From contig JABHHN010000041.1 in assembly GCA_018671515.1 (NCBI GenBank), positions 1 to 36,817 on the forward strand: DNA of 36,817 bases. Direction: 5' to 3'. This document shows, one piece after another, positions 23,839 through 31,995 of the stretch. This stretch comes from an archaeon. Lineage in GTDB: Archaea > Nanobdellota > Nanobdellia > Woesearchaeales > GW2011-AR15. The position numbers and the translations under genes were made by a program. Every line of letters begins with the position of its first letter. Position 1 is the first letter of the stretch. Below the pieces are notes generated by a model that saw nothing but the letters and a program-made list of their open reading frames with translations, did not search any database and was not told where the DNA came from.

Positions 23839-23902
23839 GACTATAGCATTCCGCTAAAGTTGCATGCAAGGAACTTGCGAGGCAGAATGCCTTGCTCTGA
23901 CA
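23839..23902. repeat. Hairpin-rich intergenic element, copy E
   Basis: GCATTC...GAATGC arms enclose GCAAG-GAA-CTTGC, and TAGC-ATTCC-GCTA lies at one end. Its reverse complement begins GTCAGAGC and contains GCAAGTTC, as copy B does. It lies in the divergent region between the Yip1-like gene and purA. Confidence 0.45.
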
Positions 23903-24014
23903 AATTTAGAATAATGATGGAAAAAATTCAATACAAAAACAATCTAATTTGGCTTTTTTTGATGATTACTTTTTTAGAAAGGATTTTAAACTCTACAATA
24001 TTCATGTCATTTGG

Positions 24015-25280
24015 GTGGTTCATATAGGCGGATTAGTTATAGTTGGTTCTCAATGGGGAGATGAAGGTAAAGGTAAAGTTACAGATATTATGTGTGAAAA
24101 GTCTGATTTGGTAGTGAGATACCAAGGTGGAAATAATGCTGGTCACACAGTTGTTGTTGGAGAAGAAGTTTTCAAATTCCATCTTATGCCATCTGGTGTT
24201 GTACATGGAAAAAAATGCTGTATTGCAAATGGTGTTGTTCTTGATCCAAGAGTCTTGATGAAAGAAATTAAGGAAGTTCAAAAAAGAGGAATTACGGTTG
24301 ACATAATGATTGATCCACTTACTCAAATAATATTGCCATATCATAATGAACTTGATGGTGCAAGTGAAAAAGAATTAGATGATAAAAAAATTGGAACAAC
24401 AACAAGAGGAATTGGTCCAGCATATAAAGATAAATATGGAAGGGATGGAATTAGATTTATTGATTTACTTGATGAAAAATTATTTGCAAAAAAGCTTAAA
24501 AAAAATTATGAACATAAAAAAAATATTCTTGATAAAATATATGGAATTGAAATAGAATGCACTTATGAGGGGATTCTTGAAGAGTATAATGCATTAGCAG
24601 ATAAATTAAGAAAATACTTAGGAGATGTGTCTAAGGAAGTATATGATTCAATCCATACAAAAAAAGTCTTATTTGAGAGTGCTCAAGGGACATTTCTAGA
24701 TATATCATATGGGACATATCCATATGTTACATCATCACATCCAATTAGTGGAGCAGTTTTTACTGATGTTGGGTTTCCACCAACAAATCTTGATGTAATT
24801 GCAATTGTCAAAGCATATACAACAAGAGTTGGTTCTGGACCATTCTTGTGTGAATTAAATGATGAAGTTGGTGACCATTTAGTTAATGTTGGTCAGGAAT
24901 TTGGAACTACAACAGGGAGAAAAAGAAGATGTGGATGGCTTGATTTAGTCATGTTAAAATATTCAAATAGGATAAATGGATTTACTGATTTAGCAATCAC
25001 AAAACTTGATGTTCTAACAGGACTTGAAAAAATAAAAGTTGGTGTTAAATACACAATGGATGGTGAAGTTGTTAATTTCCCACTTACAATTGATCAGCTT
25101 GAAAAATGTATTGTTGAATATAAAGAATTTGATGGTTTTACAATAACTGGTAAAGAAAGAACATATGATGAATTAGAAGAAAATGCAAAAATCTACTTGA
25201 AATTTATTGAGGATTACCTTGGTGTGAAGATCTCTATTGTGTCAATCGGTCCTAAGAGAAGTGAAACTATAATTGTATAG
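24015..25280 (+). CDS. purA: Adenylosuccinate synthetase
   Basis: Joins IMP and aspartate using GTP, the first committed step to AMP. Motifs: QWGDEGKGK (P-loop), GGNNAGHTV, TTTRGIGPAYKDKYGRDG, SAQGTFLDISYGTYPYVTSSHP, TTRVGSGPFLCE, GRKRRCGWLDL and TKLDVL. I chose GTG 24015 (421 residues): TTTTAAACT near 23984-23992 puts transcription start right at this codon, and the homologous region begins about five residues later. The longer frame from TTG 23949 would include a non-conserved 22-residue extension. Its length is bacterial-like rather than the shorter archaeal form. purB is 8.7 kb away. Confidence 0.9.
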   Translation: MVHIGGLVIVGSQWGDEGKGKVTDIMCEKSDLVVRYQGGNNAGHTVVVGEEVFKFHLMPSGVVHGKKCCIANGVVLDPRVLMKEIKEVQKRGITVDIMIDPLTQIILPYHNELDGASEKELDDKKIGTTTRGIGPAYKDKYGRDGIRFIDLLDEKLFAKKLKKNYEHKKNILDKIYGIEIECTYEGILEEYNALADKLRKYLGDVSKEVYDSIHTKKVLFESAQGTFLDISYGTYPYVTSSHPISGAVFTDVGFPPTNLDVIAIVKAYTTRVGSGPFLCELNDEVGDHLVNVGQEFGTTTGRKRRCGWLDLVMLKYSNRINGFTDLAITKLDVLTGLEKIKVGVKYTMDGEVVNFPLTIDQLEKCIVEYKEFDGFTITGKERTYDELEENAKIYLKFIEDYLGVKISIVSIGPKRSETIIV

Positions 25281-25317
25281 TTTATTTTTTATTTTTTGAA
25301 TCTATTTTCAACAAAAC

Positions 25318-25329
25318 TTTTAAATATAA
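25318..25329 (+). promoter_or_regulatory. Promoter of the threonine operon leader
   Basis: TTTTAAATATAA at 25318-25329 is a good TATA box. Its centre is about 25 nt before ATG 25350, so transcription should begin at or within a base or two of that ATG. The short leader ORF would therefore be the first thing translated, on a leaderless mRNA, about 170 nt before lysC. Confidence 0.6.
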
Positions 25330-25349
25330 GTTACAACATTACAATTCAG

Positions 25350-25421
25350 ATGAAAACAATAGAAGTAAAAAATATTTCGATTCTGATGACTACTTCTATG
25401 ACTATGGCTACTACTTGCTAA
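25350..25421 (+). CDS. Thr/Met/Ile-rich leader peptide of the threonine operon
   Basis: A 23-codon ORF, ATG 25350 to TAA 25419-25421. Six codons are Thr (one ACA, five ACT), four Met (with the start) and three Ile, so 13 of 23 specify end products of the homoserine pathway. They are densest at the end, as LMTTSMTMATTC. This resembles E. coli thrL in length and content, with Met added. The stop codon lies in the loop of a hairpin (25413-25428). The TATA box predicts a leaderless start. The next gene, lysC, has its own strong SD. Low charged Thr-, Met- or Ile-tRNA would stall the ribosome here. Confidence 0.72.
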   Translation: MKTIEVKNISILMTTSMTMATTC

Positions 25422-25484
25422 GGCAAGTCAGTGTCTTTCTCAAAACAATTTTTAAAAAATTTGTAAAATTTGGTTGATTCTGAC
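25413..25484 (+). promoter_or_regulatory. Alternative RNA structures of the putative thr attenuator
   Basis: Hairpin 1 is ACTTGC (25413-25418), loop TAAG, GCAAGT (25423-25428), perfect over 6 bp and containing the leader stop. A competing stem pairs GTCAGTGTC (25427-25435) with GATTCTGAC (25476-25484), with one mismatch and one G-T, and extends outward using 25423-25426, so both cannot form together. The octamer GATTCTGA also occurs inside the leader (25379-25386) and could pair with the same segment. T5 at 25449-25453 lies between. No bacterial-style hairpin-plus-U terminator is evident; in archaea a T-rich tract alone can terminate. Which state is permissive is unknown. Confidence 0.5.
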
Positions 25485-25522
25485 ATGTTAATAAAAAATA
25501 CTTTTATGCGGAGGGAGAAAAA

Positions 25523-26908
25523 ATGATTGTCTTAAAATTCGGTGGAGCAGCACTTGCTGATACAAAAAATGTTGAAAATTCAATTAATTATATTAAAAGA
25601 GTAAAAGAAAAAAATCCTATTGTTGTAGTCTCAGCAATGAAAGGAATTACAGATCTCTTGTTGGATACAATTGATGAATCCCTAAATAAGAATTATGAAA
25701 AAACTGTAAGAAATATTGATGAATTAAGATTAAAGCATGAAAAAGTAATAAATGATTTAGTAAAATCAAATGAAATAAAAAAAAATATTTTAAAATATTT
25801 TGAAGACAGATGTAATGAACTTGAAACACTATTGTATAGTATTTCAACATTGCAGGAATGTTCAGAAAAATCAAAAGATTATATTGTCTCATTTGGAGAG
25901 AAATTATCTTCAACTATGGTTTCATCAATATTATCTGATCAAGAATTAGAATCTGTTCAATTTGATGGTGAAGATTTAATCAGAACGGATTCAAATTTCA
26001 ACAATGCATATCCTGATTTTAAAGAAACTAATATTTTGATAAATAAAAAACTAGGAGATATTTCATCAATCCCAGTAGTTGCAGGTTTTATAGGGTCAAA
26101 TGAAAAAGGACATACAACAACATTAGGGCGTGGTGGAACAGATTTTTCAGCTTCAATTTTGGCTTATTGTCTTGATGCAAAAGAAGTATGGTATCTAAAA
26201 GAAGTAAATGGTATCATGAGTGCTGATCCAAAAATTGTGGCAAATGCAAAATCTATAGAAAAAATAACATATGATGAAGTAGCAGAACTTTCATATTTTG
26301 GTGCAAAGGTACTTCATCCAATTGCTGTACATCCGCTAAAAGAAAAAAAGATTCCTTCATTTGTAAAAAATGTATATGATTTTGATTTTAGAGGTACAGA
26401 AATTGTAGATGAATTACATAATGGTAATAGATGTGCAAAAGCTGTGACATCAATAAAAGACATTTCAATAGTTACAGTTCAAGGAAAAGGAATGATGGGA
26501 ATTCCTGGAATTTCAGGAAGAGTTTTTTCATGTTTAGGAAAAAACAAAATAAGTATCATAATGATTTCTCAATCAAGTTCAGAACAAAATATTTGTTTTG
26601 CAATAAAAAGTAATCAAAATGAACAGGCAATAAAAAGTTTAAAAGAAGAATTTACAATAGAACTTCATAATAATCAAATACAAGAAATTTCATTAAAAGA
26701 AGAAGTATCCATAATCTCTGTTGTTGGTTCAGGATTAAAAAATGCACCTATTCTTATCGGAAAAATATTTACATCATTAGGTGAAAAAAATATCAATCCT
26801 GTGATGATTGCATTAGGCTCTTCTGAATTAAATATATCATTTATTGTTGAATCAATTAATGTCAAAGATGCAATACTTACAACGCATAATAATGTAGTGG
26901 GTGAATAG
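25523..26908 (+). CDS. lysC: Aspartate kinase
   Basis: Phosphorylates aspartate, the entry step to threonine, methionine and isoleucine. The N-terminal catalytic domain begins VLKFGGAALAD and contains SFGEKLSS, TTLGRGGTDFSA and KEVNGIMSADPK. Two C-terminal ACT domains (about 311-385 and 393-461; e.g. GKGMMGIPGISGRVFSCLGKNKISIIMISQSSSEQ) are the usual sites for feedback inhibition by threonine or lysine. It is 461 residues. GGAGGG (25510-25515) is an unusually strong ribosome site 7 nt before ATG. First structural gene of the operon, behind the leader peptide. Confidence 0.93.
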   Translation: MIVLKFGGAALADTKNVENSINYIKRVKEKNPIVVVSAMKGITDLLLDTIDESLNKNYEKTVRNIDELRLKHEKVINDLVKSNEIKKNILKYFEDRCNELETLLYSISTLQECSEKSKDYIVSFGEKLSSTMVSSILSDQELESVQFDGEDLIRTDSNFNNAYPDFKETNILINKKLGDISSIPVVAGFIGSNEKGHTTTLGRGGTDFSASILAYCLDAKEVWYLKEVNGIMSADPKIVANAKSIEKITYDEVAELSYFGAKVLHPIAVHPLKEKKIPSFVKNVYDFDFRGTEIVDELHNGNRCAKAVTSIKDISIVTVQGKGMMGIPGISGRVFSCLGKNKISIIMISQSSSEQNICFAIKSNQNEQAIKSLKEEFTIELHNNQIQEISLKEEVSIISVVGSGLKNAPILIGKIFTSLGEKNINPVMIALGSSELNISFIVESINVKDAILTTHNNVVGE

Positions 26909-26909
26909 G

Positions 26910-27986
26910 ATGAATAATATAAATTTAGTACAATTTGGTTTGGGAAATGTTGGAAATGAATTAATAAAGCAAATAATTAATTTGAATAATAAAAATGAAA
27001 ACAAAAAATTAAATCATATTTGTTTAGTAGAAAGAGATTATTTCTTTTTTAAAAAAGAAGGATTTAGTGAATTTGAATTAATAGAAATTCTAGATTCAAA
27101 AAAGAACAATAAAACCTCAGAATCAAAATATTATTTCAAAAAAGAAGATGATAAAAAAATTATTGATAGAATAATAAATGAAGATCATAAAAATAATATC
27201 CTTGTTGATGCAACTGCAGCACCAATAAATGAATTATACTTATATGCACTACAAAATAATTTTAAGATAACTGGATCAAATAAGAAACCATTTTGTATAG
27301 ATGTTCAAAAATATAGTGAACTACAAAAACATAGTTCACAAATAAAATCTGAATGTATTATAGGTGCAGGTCTTCCAATATTATATGTAATTGAATCATT
27401 AGTAAAAACAGGAGATGAAATTATAGAAGTAAATGGTTGCTTTTCTGGAACATTAGGGTATATTTTTTCAGAACTAGAAAAAGAAAGAGAATTTTCAGTT
27501 ATAATTAAAAAAGCAAAAGAACTGGGATATACAGAACCAGATCCAAGAGATGACTTATCTGGTATGGATGTTGCAAGAAAAGCTTTGATACTTGCAAGAT
27601 TAATGGGTAGAAATATTGAACTAGAAAACATCAAAATTGAAAATTTAGTTCCTGAAAAATTAAGAAAGGTATCAATTGAAGAATTTTTAGTTGGAATGGA
27701 AGAATATGATGATGACTTTTATAAAAAATTTCAGCATGCAAAATCATTGAATCAAACTTTAAGGTACGTTGCAACGATTTCAAAAGAAGATATTGAAGTA
27801 GGAATAAAGGCTGTTGATATTTCTTCACAAATTGGAGCACTTAAAGGACCAGATAATATTTGTGTAATAAAATCAAAGAGATATAGTGAAAATCCATTAG
27901 TGATTCAAGGACCTGGTGCAGGTTTAGGTGTAACAGCAGATGGGATATTAAGAAATATATTAGAATTAGCAGGTGAGCAAAAATGA
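26910..27986 (+). CDS. hom: Homoserine dehydrogenase
   Basis: Reduces aspartate semialdehyde to homoserine with NAD(P)H. It has an N-terminal Rossmann motif QFGLGNVGNEL, DATA near residue 100, NKKPF, the catalytic block GAGLPILYVIESL, GCFSGTLGYIFSELE and GYTEPDPRDDLSGMDVARKALILAR with catalytic acidic and lysine residues. It has no ACT domain. I chose ATG 26910, 1 nt after the lysC stop, with GGGTGAATAGG ahead; an in-frame GTG at 26901 overlaps lysC. It is 358 residues. asd overlaps its stop by 4 nt. Confidence 0.92.
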   Translation: MNNINLVQFGLGNVGNELIKQIINLNNKNENKKLNHICLVERDYFFFKKEGFSEFELIEILDSKKNNKTSESKYYFKKEDDKKIIDRIINEDHKNNILVDATAAPINELYLYALQNNFKITGSNKKPFCIDVQKYSELQKHSSQIKSECIIGAGLPILYVIESLVKTGDEIIEVNGCFSGTLGYIFSELEKEREFSVIIKKAKELGYTEPDPRDDLSGMDVARKALILARLMGRNIELENIKIENLVPEKLRKVSIEEFLVGMEEYDDDFYKKFQHAKSLNQTLRYVATISKEDIEVGIKAVDISSQIGALKGPDNICVIKSKRYSENPLVIQGPGAGLGVTADGILRNILELAGEQK

Positions 27987-29053
27987 AATTAAGAGTTGGT
28001 GTTTTAGGTGGAACAGGTATGGTTGGTCAAAATTATATTAAATTACTTGTTAATCATCCATGGTTTGAAGTAAATTATGTTGCAGCTTCACCAAGTTCAG
28101 CTGGAAAATCATATGAAAAGGCAGTTTCTGGAAGATGGCAGATGTCAACAGACATTCCAGAAAATGTAAAAGAAATCGTAGTAAAAACATTGGATGATAT
28201 AGAATTGGCAAAAGAGAAATGTGATTTTGTTTTTTCTGCATTAGGTGGAAAATTAGCTAAAGAATATGAAGAAAAATATGCAGAAATTGGAATACCTGTA
28301 ATTTCAAATGCATCTGCACATAGATGGACAAGTGATGTACCAATGCTTATTCCTGAAATTAATCATGATCATATAAATATGATTCCTCATCAACAAAAAA
28401 ATAGAGGTTGGAAAAAAGGTTTTATTGCAGTAAAACCTAATTGTTCATTGCAATCATATTTAACACCATTGTTTGCACTTCATGAAAAATTCAAAATAAA
28501 ACAGATAATACTTACAACATTACAAGCAGTCTCAGGAGCAGGGCATCCAGGTGTACCTTCTTTAGATATATATGACAATATTGTTCCATACATAGGTGGG
28601 GAAGAAGAAAAGACAGAAGAAGAACCTATGAAAATATTAGGAAAATTTGTTGATGGAAAAATAATCAATGAAAAAGGAATTGATATATCTGCACATTGTA
28701 ATAGAGTGCCAGTAATAGATGGTCATATGGCATGTGTGTCAGTAAAATTTGAAAACAAACCAGAAAGGGAAGAAATTCTAAAAATATGGGATGAATTCAA
28801 GAGTTTGCCTCAAGAATTAGATTTACCATTTGCGCCTAAAAAACCAATTATGTATATTGATGAACCAAATAGACCTCAGACAAGAAAAGATAGGGATAAA
28901 GATAAAGGAATGGCAATAGTTGTTGGGAGATTAAGAGAATGTAATGTATTTGATTATAGATATGTAGGATTATCTCATAATACAGTAAGGGGTGCTGCAG
29001 GTGGTGGAATACTTAACGCAGAATTATTATATAAAAAGGGGTTTCTAAATTAA
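27983..29053 (+). CDS. asd: Aspartate-semialdehyde dehydrogenase (archaeal/fungal type)
   Basis: Reduces aspartyl phosphate to aspartate semialdehyde with NADPH. GVLGGTGMVGQNYIKLL is the nucleotide-binding start; the catalytic cysteine is in KPNCSLQSYLTPL; GAGHPGVPSLDIYDNIVPYI and SAHCNRVPVIDGHMACVSVKF mark the archaeal/fungal subclass. It is 356 residues. The start overlaps the hom stop (ATGA). It acts between LysC and Hom in the pathway, so the gene order is not the reaction order. Confidence 0.93.
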   Translation: MKLRVGVLGGTGMVGQNYIKLLVNHPWFEVNYVAASPSSAGKSYEKAVSGRWQMSTDIPENVKEIVVKTLDDIELAKEKCDFVFSALGGKLAKEYEEKYAEIGIPVISNASAHRWTSDVPMLIPEINHDHINMIPHQQKNRGWKKGFIAVKPNCSLQSYLTPLFALHEKFKIKQIILTTLQAVSGAGHPGVPSLDIYDNIVPYIGGEEEKTEEEPMKILGKFVDGKIINEKGIDISAHCNRVPVIDGHMACVSVKFENKPEREEILKIWDEFKSLPQELDLPFAPKKPIMYIDEPNRPQTRKDRDKDKGMAIVVGRLRECNVFDYRYVGLSHNTVRGAAGGGILNAELLYKKGFLN

Positions 29054-29054
29054 T

Positions 29055-29678
29055 ATGAGAATTACATTAATAGGAATGTCCAATGTAGGTAAGAGTTATT
29101 GGTCTGAAAAACTTGAAAAATCAGGTTTTAAAAGATTCTGTTGTGATGATATGATAGAAAAAAAACTAGAACCAATATTAAAAAAAGAAGGATATTCTGG
29201 AATTCATGATATGAGTAAATGGATGGGACAGCCTTATGAAGAACAATATGATGATAATGCAAGAAAATATATTTTTCATGAAACAGAAGTGTTAAAAGAA
29301 ATATTGGATTACATAAAAAAAAATAAAGGAAATAATATTGTAGTTGACACAACAGGAAGTGTAATCCATACTAATAATATTATTCTTCATCAAATAAAAA
29401 TGTTAACAGATGTAATTTATCTAAAAACGTCAAGCTCTGAAGTAGAAAAAATGCTTAAATCATATATAGAACATCCTAAACCTGTGTTTTGGTCAAATCA
29501 GTTTCAAAAGGGAGAAAATGAAAGTGATATGAAAGCATTAAAACGATGCTATCCAAAATTAATATCTTTTAGAAGACTTTTATATAATAGATTTGCAGAT
29601 AAAACTATTTATGGTGAAAAATTAAGATATAAAAATATTAATGAAAATGATTTTATAAAAAAGATAAATGAGGCGTAA
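29055..29678 (+). CDS. Shikimate-kinase-like P-loop kinase, candidate homoserine kinase
   Basis: A 207-residue P-loop kinase of the shikimate-kinase type: Walker A GMSNVGKS (residues 7-14), CCDDMIEKKL at the place of the acceptor-binding Asp motif, and VVDTTGSVIH in the middle. It lies between asd and thrC with 1 nt to asd and a near overlap with thrC. The operon supplies every step from aspartate to threonine except homoserine kinase, and no GHMP-type ThrB is present, so this protein is the obvious candidate. This is inference from context. True shikimate kinase is less likely, since no aromatic-pathway gene is near. Confidence 0.6.
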   Translation: MRITLIGMSNVGKSYWSEKLEKSGFKRFCCDDMIEKKLEPILKKEGYSGIHDMSKWMGQPYEEQYDDNARKYIFHETEVLKEILDYIKKNKGNNIVVDTTGSVIHTNNIILHQIKMLTDVIYLKTSSSEVEKMLKSYIEHPKPVFWSNQFQKGENESDMKALKRCYPKLISFRRLLYNRFADKTIYGEKLRYKNINENDFIKKINEA

Positions 29679-29682
29679 TAGG

Positions 29683-30951
29683 ATGTTAAATAAAATATCA
29701 TTAGAATGTATAGATTGCAAAAAAAATTATCCTTATCATCGAAAAGAATATAGATGTGATTGTGGAAATCTTTTGGAAGTTAAACAGGATTTTACTTCTT
29801 ATGGACAAGAAATTTTACAAAAATTTCAAAAAAGACTTGAACAATTACAACTTCCATTATCATCAGGTGTATGGAGATATAAAGAACTAGTACTTGACAT
29901 TCCAGAAAATAATATAGTATCAAGAAATGAAGGAAATACAAATCTATACGATTCTAAAATTTTGTCAGGATATACAAAAATAAAAAATCTAAAAATAAAA
30001 CATGAAGGTGAAAATCCTACTGGTTCTTTTAAAGATAGAGGGATGACTTCTGCAATTTCAATGGCAAAATATTTGGGATATAAATCAGTTGCATGTGCCT
30101 CCACTGGAAATACTTCTGCATCAATGGCATCATTTGCTGCCACATGTGGTTTGCAGTCTTATGTATTTATCCCTGACGGTGATATTGCATATGGTAAATT
30201 ATCACAAGCATTAGCATATGGTGGGAAAACAATTCAGATAAAAGGTAATTTTGATGATGCAATGGACATGGTACAAAAAGTATGTTCTGAGTTAGACATA
30301 TATCTTCTTAATTCTATTAATCCATATAGAATTGAAGGACAGAAAAGTATTGTGATTGAATTGATGCATCAATTAAATTGGAATCCTCCTAATTGGATTG
30401 TTCTTCCTGGTGGAAACTTAGGAAATACATCTGCATTTGGAAAAGCAATAAAAGAATTATATGGAATTGGATTGATTAGTAAAATTCCAAGATTAGCAGT
30501 TATTCAGGCACAAGGTGCAAATCCATTCTATGAAATGATAAGTAAAAAAGAAAACTCTATTTCATCAATGGAACCACATACGATTGCTTCAGCAATTAAG
30601 ATTGGAAATCCAGTTAGTTGGAAAAAAGCAAAAAATTCAATAGATTATACAGGTGGTGTTGTTGATCAATTATCCGAAAAAAAGATAATGGATGCAAAAG
30701 CTTATGTTGATAAATCAGGAATTGGCGCTGAACCGGCATCATGTTGTTCAATAGGTGGTGCAAAAAAACTTAGAGAAAAAGGTATCATAAAAGAAGATGA
30801 ATCAGTAGTATGTATTCTAACAGGGAATATATTAAAAGATACAGATTCTACTATTAATTATCATATGAAAGAAAATAATGAAATGTCAAATAAACCAATC
30901 AAAGTAGATTGTGATTTTGAAAAAATTAAAAATTTAATTAAAATGAAATAA
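29683..30951 (+). CDS. thrC: Threonine synthase
   Basis: PLP enzyme converting O-phosphohomoserine to threonine. A zinc-ribbon-like N-terminus (CIDCKKNYPYHRKEYRCDCG) precedes the catalytic domain with the PLP lysine in GENPTGSFKDRGM, the serine/threonine loop ASTGNTSASMASFAA, and GGNLGNTSAFGKAIKE. I chose ATG 29683 (422 residues), with GAGGCG nine nt ahead; an ATG at 29668 overlaps the kinase gene. Last gene of the operon; the Lrp-like regulator is convergent, 21 nt away. Confidence 0.93.
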   Translation: MLNKISLECIDCKKNYPYHRKEYRCDCGNLLEVKQDFTSYGQEILQKFQKRLEQLQLPLSSGVWRYKELVLDIPENNIVSRNEGNTNLYDSKILSGYTKIKNLKIKHEGENPTGSFKDRGMTSAISMAKYLGYKSVACASTGNTSASMASFAATCGLQSYVFIPDGDIAYGKLSQALAYGGKTIQIKGNFDDAMDMVQKVCSELDIYLLNSINPYRIEGQKSIVIELMHQLNWNPPNWIVLPGGNLGNTSAFGKAIKELYGIGLISKIPRLAVIQAQGANPFYEMISKKENSISSMEPHTIASAIKIGNPVSWKKAKNSIDYTGGVVDQLSEKKIMDAKAYVDKSGIGAEPASCCSIGGAKKLREKGIIKEDESVVCILTGNILKDTDSTINYHMKENNEMSNKPIKVDCDFEKIKNLIKMK

Positions 30952-30972
30952 TTTATTTATAATGTTTATTTT

Positions 30973-31932
30973 TTATGTGTCTTTATACACTTTTGTAATC
31001 ATCTTGAATCTATGATTTCTATATATGTCTGAAAATAAAAATCTAAATTCTTTCATGAACATATGCAAATCAAAATGATTTCGAAAAAGCATACTACAAT
31101 CAAGATCAGGTTTTCCAATTGATTGCATTATTTCAATAGAATAAGGGTGTTTTTTTATAAAATTAATAACTCTTTTTTCTTTTTTAGGATTCATATTATC
31201 AAATGTAAAGAATATGTGATAATTATAGAGGCCTAATTTTGTTGTATCAATTAGAGCTCTATATCCAAGAATAATATTTTTATTATATAATTTATTTAAT
31301 TTATTTCTTGCAGTTTTAATATCTATGTTGCATTTTTTTGAAAGATTAAGAAGAGATATTTTTGCATTGTTTCTTATTAAAGAAATTATTAATTGCTCTT
31401 TTTCATCGGGAATAAATACATTTCCATCATTATAATTTTCATAATAAGGATAAACATTTTTTTTGTCAAACATAAGGTATTTGTGTGTAAGATAATATTT
31501 TTTTATTAGGAATGATATTTGAGTATCTTCGATATAATTGCTGTAATTTAGAATAATTTTTTGATAAATTTCATTTAGTTTATTTACTGATTTGACAATG
31601 ATTGAAATTCCAATATCCCATTTTCCTTCATTCCAAGAAAGCCATACAATCTCTTCTATATTTTTCAAATAATCTATGAGTTTTGATTCTGTTGTTCTAT
31701 CAATATTCTTTAAGTTTAGGAATATTCTGCAATGATTATATCCTAATTTTAGTGAATTATACCATCCGACATATCCAGTAATTATACCTTTTTGTTCTAA
31801 TTTTTTTATTCTATATTCAACAACTTGTCTTGAAAGTCCTACGGATTTAGAAAGAATGGTCATTGGTTGACGTGCATTCATATCAAGTTCAGCTAATATT
31901 TTTCTATCTTTTATATCAAGTTTTTCAAGCAT
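30973..31932 (-). CDS. Double-length Lrp/AsnC-family regulator
   Basis: A 319-residue protein made of two Lrp-like units in tandem. The first helix-turn-helix is at about residues 6-50 (DRKILAELDMNARQPMTILSKSVGLSRQVVEYRIKKLEQKG) and the second at about 178-222 (LIISLIRNNAKISLLNLSKKCNIDIKTARNKLNKLYNK). Each is followed by a region matching the ligand-binding RAM domain (about 60-150 and 224-319). Usual Lrp proteins are about 150 residues. A TATA-like box about 25 nt before ATG 31932 suggests a leaderless mRNA. Being convergent with thrC, it may respond to amino acids and control the threonine operon; no binding site is identified. Confidence 0.8.
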   Translation of the reverse strand: MLEKLDIKDRKILAELDMNARQPMTILSKSVGLSRQVVEYRIKKLEQKGIITGYVGWYNSLKLGYNHCRIFLNLKNIDRTTESKLIDYLKNIEEIVWLSWNEGKWDIGISIIVKSVNKLNEIYQKIILNYSNYIEDTQISFLIKKYYLTHKYLMFDKKNVYPYYENYNDGNVFIPDEKEQLIISLIRNNAKISLLNLSKKCNIDIKTARNKLNKLYNKNIILGYRALIDTTKLGLYNYHIFFTFDNMNPKKEKRVINFIKKHPYSIEIMQSIGKPDLDCSMLFRNHFDLHMFMKEFRFLFSDIYRNHRFKMITKVYKDT

Positions 31933-31995
31933 GTAACAAAAAAATAGGATATAATATAAATATTTTACCTAAAATGCAAAAAATTAATTTTAAAT

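Noticed and set aside
24033-24344. 103-codon minus-strand frame inside purA
   Set aside because: It is antisense to the invariant P-loop region of PurA and looks like a composition artefact.
25281-25522. A metabolite riboswitch (lysine, SAM or T-box type) before lysC
   Set aside because: No multi-helix conserved core was recognisable. The region is accounted for by a TATA box, a Thr/Met/Ile-rich ORF and simple competing hairpins.
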